From PALSA-693 sp963781155 (lineage in GTDB: Bacteria > Actinomycetota > Acidimicrobiia > Acidimicrobiales > Palsa-688): DNA of 64,000 nucleotides. The stretch is from the NCBI GenBank assembly GCA_963781155.1, contig CAWAEC010000016.1:558001-622000 (forward strand), written 5' to 3'. This document shows, piece after piece, positions 46,730 to 54,759 of the stretch (the stretch's first letter is position 1; each line of letters opens with the position of its first letter). The translations under genes were made by a program, and so were the position numbers. Below the pieces are notes generated by a model. That model was not told the origin of the DNA and made no database searches. It saw only the letters and a program-made list of their open reading frames with translations.

Positions 46730-47551
46730 TCAGCGGTCAGCGAGATCGCCGAGCATCCGACCGAGCGCGAGTTCCGCGTCGCGGGTCTGGAAGCCCTGCG
46801 CGAACGCAGCCCGGAGCCGGCTCTGCACCTCCGGTCGCGCGACGCTGTCGCCAAAGAGATCGGAGTCGTGTCGGAAGTCCTGTTCGGGTGCGAGCGCGAT
46901 GGCGTTGACGCGGTCCTTCACCGTGGCATGTCCAGCGGCCGGGAAGTTGGCGATTCGCTGCGCCAGCGATCTGACGAACTCTCCGAGCGTCTCGGCGGGC
47001 AGGGCGCGGTTGATCCATCCGTATCGTTCCGCGAGATCCGCGTCGAAGTCGTCTGCGCTCAGCATCACCTCCAGGGCGCGAGCGCGGCCCATGAGCCGCA
47101 CCAGGTGCTGAACGGCGCCTCCGCCGGGGAGTTGGCCGAACGCCGGCTCGAACTGGGCGAAAACGGCTGACTCTCGCGCCGCGAAGCGCATGTCGCAGGC
47201 CAGCGCAAATTCGCTGCCCGCACCGCGGACGTGGCCCTCGATTTGGGCGATGCTGACGAGGCGGCTGGCACTCAGGTGGCGGAAGAGCAAGGCGATCGAA
47301 GGTTCGCCGGTCAGTCTGGCCGCCTCGGTCCGATATTCCTTGACCCGATTGATGTCGACGTGGGAGATGAAGTAGTCGGGATCGGCGCTGCTGAACACGA
47401 GGACTTGGCAGGCTTCGTCGGCCTCGGCTCGAATGATGACGGAAACCAGGTCGCGGACCAGTTCAGCTCCGAGGAGGTTCATCGGGGGCGCCGCAATCTC
47501 GACGAACAGAGCGGCTCCTTCATCGTGGACGTTGAGTGTCTCGAGGTTCAT
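46730..47551 (-). CDS. Enoyl-CoA hydratase/isomerase family protein
   Basis: Crotonase-fold enzyme, 273 aa. IEGHVRGAGSEFALACDMRF at about 103-122 forms the oxyanion hole (RGAGSE). FAQFEPAFGQLPGGGAVQHL at about 130-150 holds the position of the second catalytic Glu (FEPAFGQLPGGG). Both Glu (Glu in GSE and Glu in FEPA) are not at the classical hydratase spots, so isomerase or another crotonase reaction is possible. It probably acts on an acyl-CoA in fatty acid or aromatic degradation. The next gene upstream on the minus strand is a PPOX protein. Confidence 0.88.
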   Translation of the reverse strand: MNLETLNVHDEGAALFVEIAAPPMNLLGAELVRDLVSVIIRAEADEACQVLVFSSADPDYFISHVDINRVKEYRTEAARLTGEPSIALLFRHLSASRLVSIAQIEGHVRGAGSEFALACDMRFAARESAVFAQFEPAFGQLPGGGAVQHLVRLMGRARALEVMLSADDFDADLAERYGWINRALPAETLGEFVRSLAQRIANFPAAGHATVKDRVNAIALAPEQDFRHDSDLFGDSVARPEVQSRLRAAFAQGFQTRDAELALGRMLGDLADR

Positions 47552-47796
47552 CGGGGCTCCCTCGAAGCTAGGTGGACGTACTTCGCTCGAGGCTAGACAG
47601 AACTACTTATCTACGGAGGGAGGCGCTTTGGCTCCAACGAGTCGTTGGTGGATCACTTCGGTGCCTCGTGGATCAACCGTGTTATGTCGGTGTTCTCGAC
47701 CGGAAGTCGCCGATTCGGCGTGCCTCGAGGACCCAGTGGAGTGCCGACTCGAGGAACTTCATCGATCTCTGGGTAAGGCGCCTCCCTGGGCCGAGG

Positions 47797-48321
47797 TTAG
47801 AACCGGAAGCGAGTCAGCCCGCCCGGCTCGGTGCCCAGTGCCACGGTCACCGAATGTGGCTTGATGCGATAGACGTTCCACGGCGGTGGTCCCTGCGAAG
47901 GCGCGTTGAACGGGGCGGTGATAGCGGCCTCGGTCTCATCTAGTTCGGCGGGCCACCCTTGGTCCGTCCAGGCCTTGGCAAGGCGTGTCAGTGTGGCCGG
48001 GTTGGTCTCGCGCGCTGCCTCACCCTCGGCGACGACGTCTGCATCGCGGATCGACACGGCGATCGAGCAGCGCGGGTCGCGGGCAATGTTGCGGCTCTTG
48101 CGGGTAACCGATCCGGTCTGGAACCAGAAGCTTCCGTCCAGCCAGAGCGCACCGACCGCCGTCACGTGCGGGCTCCCGTCCGCGTTGACCGTCGAGAGCC
48201 ACGTCGTGCGAGCGTTGTGGGCTCCCGCAGCCGGCGGCGATCCCGCATCGAGCTTCTCGACGACGTTCGCCCAGTTTACCGGGGGCAGACCGTCGCTCGC
48301 ACCCAAGTTGATGATGTCCAT
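47797..48321 (-). CDS. Pyridoxamine 5'-phosphate oxidase/F420 split-barrel protein
   Basis: Split-barrel flavin or F420-binding protein, 174 aa, of the PPOX family. ARTTWLSTVNADGSPHVTAV at about 37-56 is the first strand pair, GALWLDGSFWFQTGSVTRKS at 57-76 holds the phosphate-binding turn, and ARDPRCSIAVSIRDADVV follows. Relatives reduce or carry F420 or FMN, or bind haem breakdown products. The C-terminus (WNVYRIKPHSVTVALG) is also typical. ATG is preceded by GGAAGGAGACG. Likely a small-molecule reductase. Confidence 0.85.
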   Translation of the reverse strand: MDIINLGASDGLPPVNWANVVEKLDAGSPPAAGAHNARTTWLSTVNADGSPHVTAVGALWLDGSFWFQTGSVTRKSRNIARDPRCSIAVSIRDADVVAEGEAARETNPATLTRLAKAWTDQGWPAELDETEAAITAPFNAPSQGPPPWNVYRIKPHSVTVALGTEPGGLTRFRF

Positions 48322-48560
48322 TACGTCTCCTTCCGGTGGTTCGCCGACACTGCTCAGGGTGGTGTCCTACATCAGACGTTTACCGCTCGGCAGAGTCATC
48401 GGGTATGGGCGAACCGACCATTGGCACTGTGACGGCCGATGTCGGACGTGTCCCTTTGAACAGGACAACATGGTGGGCGTCGAGGCTGACGATCTGTGTT
48501 CGTGGGCCGGCCAGGATCGATGCGACCAACCAGCTGTTCAGTTTGGTGGGCCAGCCGTTC

Positions 48561-49141
48561 TCAGCCGGGTCCACTCTTAACCAGTTCGACAATGATCGCC
48601 ATGCGCTCCTCGTGGAAGTCCGGACGTAGGCGTCCGGCGTGTGCCAGGCTGGCGAGGCCGTGCAGCGAACTCCAGAAAACCTCGGTAAGGGTTTCGGGGT
48701 CCCGGCTTCCTGCCAATGGTTCGACAGCCTTCCGAATCTCGTCAAATCCGCTGCGTAGTTCGACGGGGGTTTCGGGACGGCCAAAGGGTAGATCGGTTGC
48801 GAGCGTGAACATGGCGTCGTAGAGAGCCGGGTTCGCCTTTGCGAACTCAATGTATGCCTCCGCGACACCTCGCAGCGCGGCCTCCGGGGTGCGTGCCTTG
48901 CTGTTGCTCTGGTGCATGACGACCGACAGTTCGCTGAACCCCTCGAGTGCCACCGCCTCGATGATGGCGTCTCTGTTTTCGAAGTGGCTGTAGAGAACCG
49001 GCTGGCTGTATTCAATGCGGTCAGATAGCCGGCGGGTGGTCACGGCCTCCCAGCCTTCGGACTCAGCTAGTTCGCGCGAGCTGTGAGGATGGCTTGACGG
49101 CGCTCAGCCCGTTCCCGCTCGCGGCGCTGCAATCTGGACAC
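48561..49141 (-). pseudogene. TetR/AcrR-type regulator with N-terminal frameshift
   Basis: TetR-family repressor, about 193 aa if repaired. From GTG 49141 the frame reads RERERAERRQAILTA, the first helix of TetR proteins, and then hits TAG. From about 49065 the domain continues in another frame: RELAESEGWEAVTTRRL, then SQPVLYSHFENRDAIIEAV (recognition helix and helix 4). So one base is missing or extra near 49065-49075. The ligand domain (AYIEFAKANPALYDAMFT) is complete to 48561. Without repair, only a GTG at 49043 could start translation and the HTH would lack its first helix. A strong palindrome lies 30-55 bases upstream. Confidence 0.75.
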
Positions 49142-49168
49142 GTTCAGATGGTAGCAGCGATAGATCAT

Positions 49169-49193
49169 CTAGCATCTTGACAATCGATGCTAG
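49169..49193. promoter_or_regulatory. Perfect inverted repeat, probable TetR operator
   Basis: CTAGCATC (49169-49176) and GATGCTAG (49186-49193) are exact inverted complements with a 9-base centre. The centre contains TTGACA, the -35 box of a plus-strand promoter, so a bound repressor would block it. It is 28 bases from the GTG of the TetR gene, the usual place for autoregulation. The family link is inference. Confidence 0.6.
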
Positions 49194-49205
49194 TAGATCT
49201 AGTAT
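49177..49205 (+). promoter_or_regulatory. Consensus sigma-70-type promoter facing right
   Basis: TTGACA (49177-49182), 17-base spacer, TAGTAT (49200-49205). It would fire away from the TetR gene, divergently, but the next plus-strand region has no gene before the convergent amidohydrolase. The target gene may have been lost or may be a non-coding RNA. Confidence 0.55.
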
Positions 49206-49359
49206 TGCTAGAGACTCCAAAGGGGGGTCGGGCGCCTTGGGGCCGGCTGGCAGCGTCGGGTGCTGGCGGTGGACCTGTCGGCTTGATCGAAGACAGCGAA
49301 GTGAATTAACTCCGCCTGCCCGTGAGCGCGGTCCTGGGGGCGCAGGCAACAAGGTGGGA

Positions 49360-50532
49360 TCAGAGGCGATAGAGCTTCGCGGCGTTCTCGCCGAGAATCT
49401 TCTGCTGCGTGTCCGGTGACAGAGGCTTCATGTTGGCCATCACGGAGTCGAGGGGCGATGGGTACAGGCACGTGGGGTGCGGGAAGTCGGTCTCGAAGAG
49501 CACGTTGTCCTCACCGACCCGCTCGATCAGGCGCTGCAAGTCGCCGTCGGCCCGCTCGAACCAGTACGTCGCATACCAGTTCGACTTGAAGTACTCCGAC
49601 GGTAGGCGCTTCATGTTCTTCATCTGGGTGGGAGCGTTCTCGGACAGCTCGTAGTCGAGGGTCTCGAGGATGAACGGGATCCAGCCGATGCCGCTCTCTA
49701 CTGACACCATCTTCAGGTCCGGATGCCGATCGAACACGCCCGACGCGATGGTGTTGACCACCACCCGGGCGTTACCGATGAACAGCATCGTCCCCGTAAG
49801 GGCGCCCCCGATGTCCCCGTCGTGCGACGGCCACGGATACCGGCTGATGAAGTCGTGGGCGGTGAGGCTGGCCCCAATGTGGAAGTGGATTGGCAGCTGC
49901 TTCTCGGCGCAGACGGCCCACAGCGGGTCCCACGCTGGGCTGGCCAGGTCGGGGGTGCCGACGTCTTGCGGGTCCGACGTCAGGTTGACGCCCCGCAGGC
50001 CCAGGCTCGCGATCCGCTCGGCCTCCCGCACGCTGGCGTCGATGTCCCATGTTGGCAGCAGCGGCATCGGCAGGAAACGCTTGTTCGAGCTCTCCTGGAT
50101 CTCGGCCATGGCGTCGTTGTAGATCTCGACGCACGCCAGGCGGAGGGCGGCATCGGTCACGAAGGAGGTGAGCCGCTCGCCGCCAAGGCCGATGTTGTTG
50201 GGGTACAGCACCTGGTGATCGATGCCGCACTCGTCCAGGACGCCCAGGCGGGTGTCCAGGTCGTAGGCGCCACGGTGGATCCGGTCCATGCCCCAGACGG
50301 GCATCGACTCGGCAAAGGGGTACTTGTCGCCATCCACGTCGATCACCCCGCCACCCCGGGCGAAGCCAAGCTCCTTGCCGTCGATCAGCCACATCGGCTG
50401 ACCGTCGACATCCGCGACCTGCGGGACCCGATCCCGGTACTTGGCCGGTGCACGCTTGGTCCAGAGGTCGGGGCTCTCGGTCAGGTGAGAGTCGGCGTCG
50501 ATGACTCGAACGTCTTCAGCCAGCGCTGCCAT
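49360..50532 (-). CDS. Amidohydrolase family protein (amidohydrolase_2)
   Basis: Metal-dependent hydrolase or decarboxylase of the amidohydrolase_2 (ACMSD-like) group, 390 aa. Start: ATG at 50532, with AGGGGA upstream; the open frame before it lacks similarity. Motifs: VIDADSHLTESPDLW at the N-terminus (metal site position, with DxDSH in place of HxH), LPIHFHIGASL near 240 (metal His), and VLFETDFPHPTCLYP near 345 (metal Asp). Members act in aromatic-ring breakdown and lignin-derived compounds. The TetR gene on the same strand further downstream could regulate it. Confidence 0.88.
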   Translation of the reverse strand: MAALAEDVRVIDADSHLTESPDLWTKRAPAKYRDRVPQVADVDGQPMWLIDGKELGFARGGGVIDVDGDKYPFAESMPVWGMDRIHRGAYDLDTRLGVLDECGIDHQVLYPNNIGLGGERLTSFVTDAALRLACVEIYNDAMAEIQESSNKRFLPMPLLPTWDIDASVREAERIASLGLRGVNLTSDPQDVGTPDLASPAWDPLWAVCAEKQLPIHFHIGASLTAHDFISRYPWPSHDGDIGGALTGTMLFIGNARVVVNTIASGVFDRHPDLKMVSVESGIGWIPFILETLDYELSENAPTQMKNMKRLPSEYFKSNWYATYWFERADGDLQRLIERVGEDNVLFETDFPHPTCLYPSPLDSVMANMKPLSPDTQQKILGENAAKLYRL

Positions 50533-50864
50533 CTGTGGTCCCCTGTCACTTAGTGATCCTCGGCTGATTGCACCCGGATTCCCCGAACTGGAGCATCGGC
50601 GAGCTCCGATTTGCACGATACTCCGAGGACTGCCTCCGCGCCTGCGCAGGCGCCGATCACTGCATGACGAACTCTCCGGGAGCGACGCGCCGAAGCACCA
50701 GGTCATCAGCCCCGGTGCCTGCTCCAGCCCGCCGAGGGGCCGAGGGCTAGCACCGAAGATTGGCTACATGATCCTCCTGGTCATTCGGGGCGCGCTCACC
50801 CTCCCCGACACGGCGCCGCATTATCATGGGACAGGAACCGGAACCGGTGCCTGAACGAGGACGC

Positions 50865-50960
50865 ATGGCCAACCACCTGACCGGGCAAGGCAGACGCCGG
50901 CCGGACCTGCAGCGCAGCACGGCGGACGCCACGGAGCGGGTGCTCGGAGGTGAACGGTGA
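50865..50960 (+). CDS. Micro-ORF 1 of an overlapping trio
   Basis: ATG at 50865 (GAGG 4-5 bases before) opens 31 aa, basic and polar (RRRPDLQRSTADATERV). The frame is also open from an ATG at 50826. Its TGA overlaps the GTG of micro-ORF 2 (GTGA). No family is known. Confidence 0.4.
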   Translation: MANHLTGQGRRRPDLQRSTADATERVLGGER

Positions 50961-51073
50961 GCAACACAGACGACCCGGACCGGTGGCGGGAGGCGTGGGA
51001 AGGCCAGGGAGTTGACGAGGAAGAGCTCGACGAGGAGGAGGAGCGTCGCGAGGAGGCGGACGACCCGGAGTGA
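50957..51073 (+). CDS. Micro-ORF 2: strongly acidic 38-aa protein
   Basis: GTG at 50957 with GGAGG 6 bases upstream. The product begins MSNTDDPDRWREAWEG and ends in a nearly continuous run of Glu and Asp (DEEELDEEEERREEADD). Start overlaps the stop of micro-ORF 1 and its TGA overlaps the GTG of micro-ORF 3. The extreme charge suggests a protein partner or nucleic-acid mimic; function unknown. Confidence 0.45.
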   Translation: MSNTDDPDRWREAWEGQGVDEEELDEEEERREEADDPE

Positions 51074-51222
51074 CCGACTGGCTGGATTACGCCATGCCGT
51101 GGACGGCCGACCGGGGCCGCTGCTTCCGGCTCGTCCATTGCTTGCCCGCCGATGGCCGACCGCTCCGCTTCAGGCTTTCGCTCAATAGTTCACGACACCT
51201 GGCTATCAAGAAGTGCGGGTGA
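51070..51222 (+). CDS. Micro-ORF 3 of the overlapping trio
   Basis: GTG at 51070 overlaps the stop of micro-ORF 2 (GTGA); no own ribosome site is close, so it would depend on translational coupling. The product is 50 aa with Cys and Trp (TDWLDYAMPWTADRGRCF; RLVHCLPADGRPLRF) and looks like a small globular domain, perhaps cut short: its last 15 residues look non-conserved. Confidence 0.35.
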   Translation: MTDWLDYAMPWTADRGRCFRLVHCLPADGRPLRFRLSLNSSRHLAIKKCG

Positions 51223-51688
51223 ACGATCTGCGGCGCTGACGCACGCAGAGCTGACCGGGCGGCCGACTCGACATCAGCTACGAGTTCGAAGCCACCCTAC
51301 TCCACGAGCCGGACCTCATGCCCGGCCCGCGGCGCTAATGACACCCACGTGCGCGGCACATGACCGAGCGCCAAGATGCAGCTTCGCCCCTTTGCCTCGG
51401 TCTCCGCACGGATCGAGGGCGAAGTCGACCGGGAATCATCCGCGGGGGACGGGCTCCAACCTCCGACGGCGGGCATTGGCCACATGGTCGAGATGTCAGT
51501 GGCCGATTGGATACGACGGCACCACGGTCTTGTAGAAGGCGGGGCGTCTCTCGCCCGTCCAGCTCGCAGCCCGTTGCGAGACAAAGCGAATAATCCACGT
51601 ATCCAGAGCGCACCGACGGGGTCGTGTGGGCCCGCCCTGGACGACCCGTCGGGACGCCAGCCACGACCGTCACGCCGTGACCTCCCGA
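51223..51688. other. Gene-poor stretch left of the IS-split gene
   Basis: About 465 bases without an intact gene. A short frame ending at TAA 51338-51340 reads ISYEFEATLLHEPD, reminiscent of the N-terminus of DUF1905 proteins, but too short to be sure. Confidence 0.35.
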
Positions 51689-51819
51689 TCAGCCGATCTC
51701 CACCGCCTCGACCCCGGCATGGGTGCGAGCGTCTACCTGGTTCGGATCGTAAGGGATTGCTGGCTCTTCCTCGCCGTACACATTCAAGGTCGACAAGAAC
51801 CGATGGACGCCGAATCCAG
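51689..51819 (-). pseudogene. C-terminal part of an IS-interrupted AhpD/CMD-like gene
   Basis: Minus-strand frame after the insertion: GVHRFLSTLNVYGEEEPA, then THAGVEAVEIG and TGA at 51689. It is the distal part of the gene whose first 162 codons lie at 53284-53770. With one copy of the 9-bp duplication removed, the two parts join in frame (487 + 122 = 609 bases, 203 codons). Confidence 0.8.
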
Positions 51820-51820
51820 G

Positions 51821-51855
51821 AGGTTGTCCCCCGGTTTGTTGAAGTGAGGCGGTGG
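51821..51855 (+). repeat. Left terminal inverted repeat of the IS
   Basis: AGGTTGTCCCCCGG... to GGCGGTGG; pairs with 53249-53283 on the other strand, 27 of 35 bases identical. Confidence 0.8.
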
Positions 51856-51928
51856 TCCCCCGCCTGAGACCTTGCTTTTGGCATGGTGTCGGGCGTCTTG
51901 CAGACAACCCAACAGGAGGAGGACCACC

Positions 51929-53236
51929 GTGACCAAGAAGGTACCTGTCGTGAGCGTCGCCGAGGTGGAGACAGCCAATGTGGCCGGCTTGCCGCTTGAA
52001 GCGACTGTGGCGTTGGCTGATCTGGCCGGCGCAGTGAAGGAAGGGCTGCTCGGTTTCTGCGCCGATGTAGGCCTGATGGTGATGACCCAGATGCTCGAAG
52101 CCGAGATGACCGCCCGGGTCGGCCCCAAGCACGCCAAGATCTCGGGCCGCCGGGCGAACTGGCACGGCACCACCGACGGTCCGGTAGTGATGGGCGGCCG
52201 CCAGGTAACGGTTTCCCGCCCCCGGGGACGGACCGTGGAGGACGCCGAGATCGAGTTGGACAGCTGGGCGGCGTTCTCGTCCAAGGATCTGCTCGACCGG
52301 CTGACGGTGGAGCGGATGCTGGCGGGGGTGGCCACCCGCCGCCATGTCGATGTGGCCGAACCGCTCAGTGACGATCTGGAAGCCCAGGCGAAAGCGACGG
52401 GGCGCAGCTCGGTCAGCCGCCGGTTCAAGGCGGCCACCGAGGCCGCCCTGGCCGAGCTGATGGCCCGCGATCTGTCCAGTCTGGAGGTGGCGGTAATCAT
52501 GATCGACGGGCTCGATGTCGCCGGCCAGTGCGTCGTGGTGGCCTTGGCCATCACCACCGACGGGACCAAGGTTCCGGTCGGGTTGTGGCTGGGCGACACC
52601 GAGAACAAGACCGTCGTGACCGGGCTGCTCGCTGACCTGGCGGCCCGGGGCCTGTCCGCCGACGGCGGCCTTTTGGCCGTGCTGGATGGCGCCAAGGCGC
52701 TGGCCGCTGGGGTCAAGAAGGTCTTCGGGGATAAGGCCCAGATCCAGAGGTGCACTTTGCACAAGCGCCGGAATGTCAAGGGGTATCTGCCCAAGGAGCT
52801 CGGCTCCAAGATCGACTGGCGCCTGGCCCGGGCCTTCGCCGATGCCGACCCGGCCAAGGGTCTCGACCAGGCCCGCCGGATTGCCTCCGAGCTCAAGGCC
52901 GATCATCCCGACGCCGCGGCCAGCCTGCTCGAAGGGGTCGAGGACATGTTCACCGTCCGCCGCCTCGGCGTGGGCGGACAGCTCGCCACCACCTTGACGA
53001 ACACCAACTGCATCGAGTCCATGATCTCGGTGGCACGCACCACCATGGGCAACGTCAAGAACTGGAAGGACGGGTCGATGAAGAAGCGCTGGGTGGCCGC
53101 CGGGATGCGCGAAGCCGAACGGAACTTCCGACGTGTCCGCGGCTGCAAAGAGATGCCCACGCTCGTCGCCGCTCTCCGCCACCAGACCACAGACGAAACT
53201 GTCACACCACCCAACTACGATCAGGTCGCCGCCTGA
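51929..53236 (+). CDS. IS256-family (Mutator-type) DDE transposase
   Basis: Transposase of 435 aa. Start: GTG at 51929, with AGGAGGA just upstream; the open frame before it lacks similarity. The catalytic triad positions are Asp in VIMIDGLDVAG near 192, Asp in LLAVLDGAKAL near 252, and Glu in TNTNCIESMISVARTT near 367. QRCTLHKRRNVKGYLP, the conserved C-x2-H helix of the family, lies between. The C-terminus is basic. It is intact and should mobilise the element by cut or copy-paste through a circular intermediate. Confidence 0.93.
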   Translation: MTKKVPVVSVAEVETANVAGLPLEATVALADLAGAVKEGLLGFCADVGLMVMTQMLEAEMTARVGPKHAKISGRRANWHGTTDGPVVMGGRQVTVSRPRGRTVEDAEIELDSWAAFSSKDLLDRLTVERMLAGVATRRHVDVAEPLSDDLEAQAKATGRSSVSRRFKAATEAALAELMARDLSSLEVAVIMIDGLDVAGQCVVVALAITTDGTKVPVGLWLGDTENKTVVTGLLADLAARGLSADGGLLAVLDGAKALAAGVKKVFGDKAQIQRCTLHKRRNVKGYLPKELGSKIDWRLARAFADADPAKGLDQARRIASELKADHPDAAASLLEGVEDMFTVRRLGVGGQLATTLTNTNCIESMISVARTTMGNVKNWKDGSMKKRWVAAGMREAERNFRRVRGCKEMPTLVAALRHQTTDETVTPPNYDQVAA

Positions 53237-53248
53237 TCAACGCAGTGG

Positions 53249-53283
53249 CCACCGCCGAACTTCAACAGAAGGCGGGACATTCT
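53249..53283 (-). repeat. Right terminal inverted repeat of the IS
   Basis: Complement of the left end (AGAATGTCCCGCC... to GGCGGTGG); begins 13 bases after the transposase stop. Confidence 0.8.
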
Positions 53284-53770
53284 CGAATCCAGAGCATTGT
53301 AGACCCAACTCGACGATCTCCGCCGTTGTGAACAGACAGGCCAGTTCCCGATAAAACCCGTCGTCGATGCGATTTGGACTGTCAATAAGGTACTCGAGGA
53401 AGCGCACGGCCGCTCTCTCCCGGTCGGTGAAACCGGACATGTCGAACTCGACCAAGCAGGCCACGTCGTCCTCGTCAACAGCGGATCCCTGCTTGATCGC
53501 GTTCGCGCAGGGCATGCAACCTCCGAGCTGAGCGCTGCGGATCCGCACCAATTCCTCGAGGCGCGGCTCAAGGAGCCCTTCCCGGACCCGGTGGCGGTAA
53601 TCCTGGTGCATCCGCTTAGCAGCACCGGAGCTGTACGCATAGATCTGAAGCGGGACTGGCCGCGGCAAGCCCTTCGGAGTCGGATAGAACCCCTCCTCCA
53701 TCCCCTGCTCGAACAGCGCTCGGACCTCCTCGGAGACCTCGTCCCAGGGCACAGGCTCAATCCTCGGCAT
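53284..53770 (-). pseudogene. N-terminal part of an AhpD/carboxymuconolactone decarboxylase-like gene
   Basis: First 162 residues of an AhpD-like protein: PVPWDEVSEEVRALFEQ at the start, IRSAQLGGCMPCANAIKQG near 95-113 with the redox CxxC (CMPC), and FTDRERAAVRFLEYLID near 125. In the present sequence it runs into the IS end and stops after a few foreign codons (VEVRRWPLR). The family includes alkylhydroperoxidase AhpD and carboxymuconolactone decarboxylases; the CxxC favours a peroxidase-type role. Inactivated by the IS unless the truncated form folds. Confidence 0.85.
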
Positions 53771-54759
53771 TCCACCCTCCTCAACGGTTCGCGGCGCGCA
53801 CCAACGGATCCGCGATCACCCGACAGACGATGTTAGCCGAGGCGTTTGGCGGGAGGCCTCACAAACCGCAACCCGTCATGCTGGGCCGGAAGGCTTGTGG
53901 TGGAACCAACCAACGGTCGTTCAGCACGGCATATCAGCCGCCCATCGGAACGCTGGACACGCGGTAAGCCCGACCACTTCCTTCTGCATCTGTGGACCCT
54001 GCAAGCTGGCTTATCCCTCTCAAGCGCACGTTACGGCGTACCGACTTCGCTGTGGTTCGCCGGCAATCCTGCGCTGCTCGAACAGGTGCAAGGCGGATGA
54101 CGGCCTAAAAGGCCATCATCTCGAGAGCGATGGCTGGGCCCGCCCAGACGACGGCGTTGTAGCGAGGCGGCGAGGGCGCCCGATAACGGCCCTTACCTCG
54201 CGCCTCATAACGTTCACGGGCTGAGCCGATTCGGACCCGAAACGCCGGGTACGTCAGATACCCAATGCCGTAGGAGAGCTGAACGCTTATCGCCGCTAGC
54301 GCGCCTCGAATATCGCATCTGTGTGCGGCCGATCAGTTGCAACCGTACGGCTCAGGCAGCGCTTAGCGACGGCGATATGTCGGGCCTTCGCCGGTGTTAT
54401 CGAGACGGTGATCGACCTTCGCCTGTGGGACCCCTTATTGGGGCGCAACCTGGCCGCCCACCTGGACGGTGCGGTCGCCCACTCGGCCTCCGAGATTTTC
54501 CGCAGGGGCTCAGCTGGGCGACGAGTGGCACCGGCCCTCCTTCGAGGCGCAGCGACCGGCGACCGTCAGCAACGCGGGGGCGGCCGACGACGACCCTGAC
54601 GACGTTGGTTTCTTCTTCACCGATCCTCGTGTGTCGTTCGCCGGGGTGGCCAGGGTAGGCGTCACCGGTCGTCGGGCCTTGACCGAAAGGGTGTTTCTCG
54701 GAGGCGCGCCGCCCGGCCTGGGTTAGTTTTCCCGAGAAGGCCTCGTCCCGGGAGGGCAC
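53771..54759. other. Long gene-poor region
   Basis: About 990 bases between divergent transcripts, no recognisable gene. A frame ending at 54726 reads VGFFFTDPRVSFAGVARVG and looks coding-like, but no family or start can be given. No RNA gene found. Confidence 0.35.

Larger units (their letters stand above)
51820..53283 (+). mobile_element. IS256-family insertion sequence, complete
   Basis: Element of 1464 bp. The ends are imperfect inverted repeats: 51821-51855 against 53249-53283, 27 of 35 positions identical, both with TGTCCC near the tip and TGTTGAAGT inside. It is flanked by CGAATCCAG on both sides (51811-51819 and 53284-53292), a 9-bp target duplication as expected for IS256 elements. 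It carries one intact transposase gene. The exact duplication and intact gene point to a recent insertion. Confidence 0.9.

Noticed and set aside
51689..53182. A 497-codon minus-strand frame across the IS
   Set aside because: Mostly the antisense of the transposase; only its last 43 residues are real, as the C-terminus of the interrupted AhpD-like gene.
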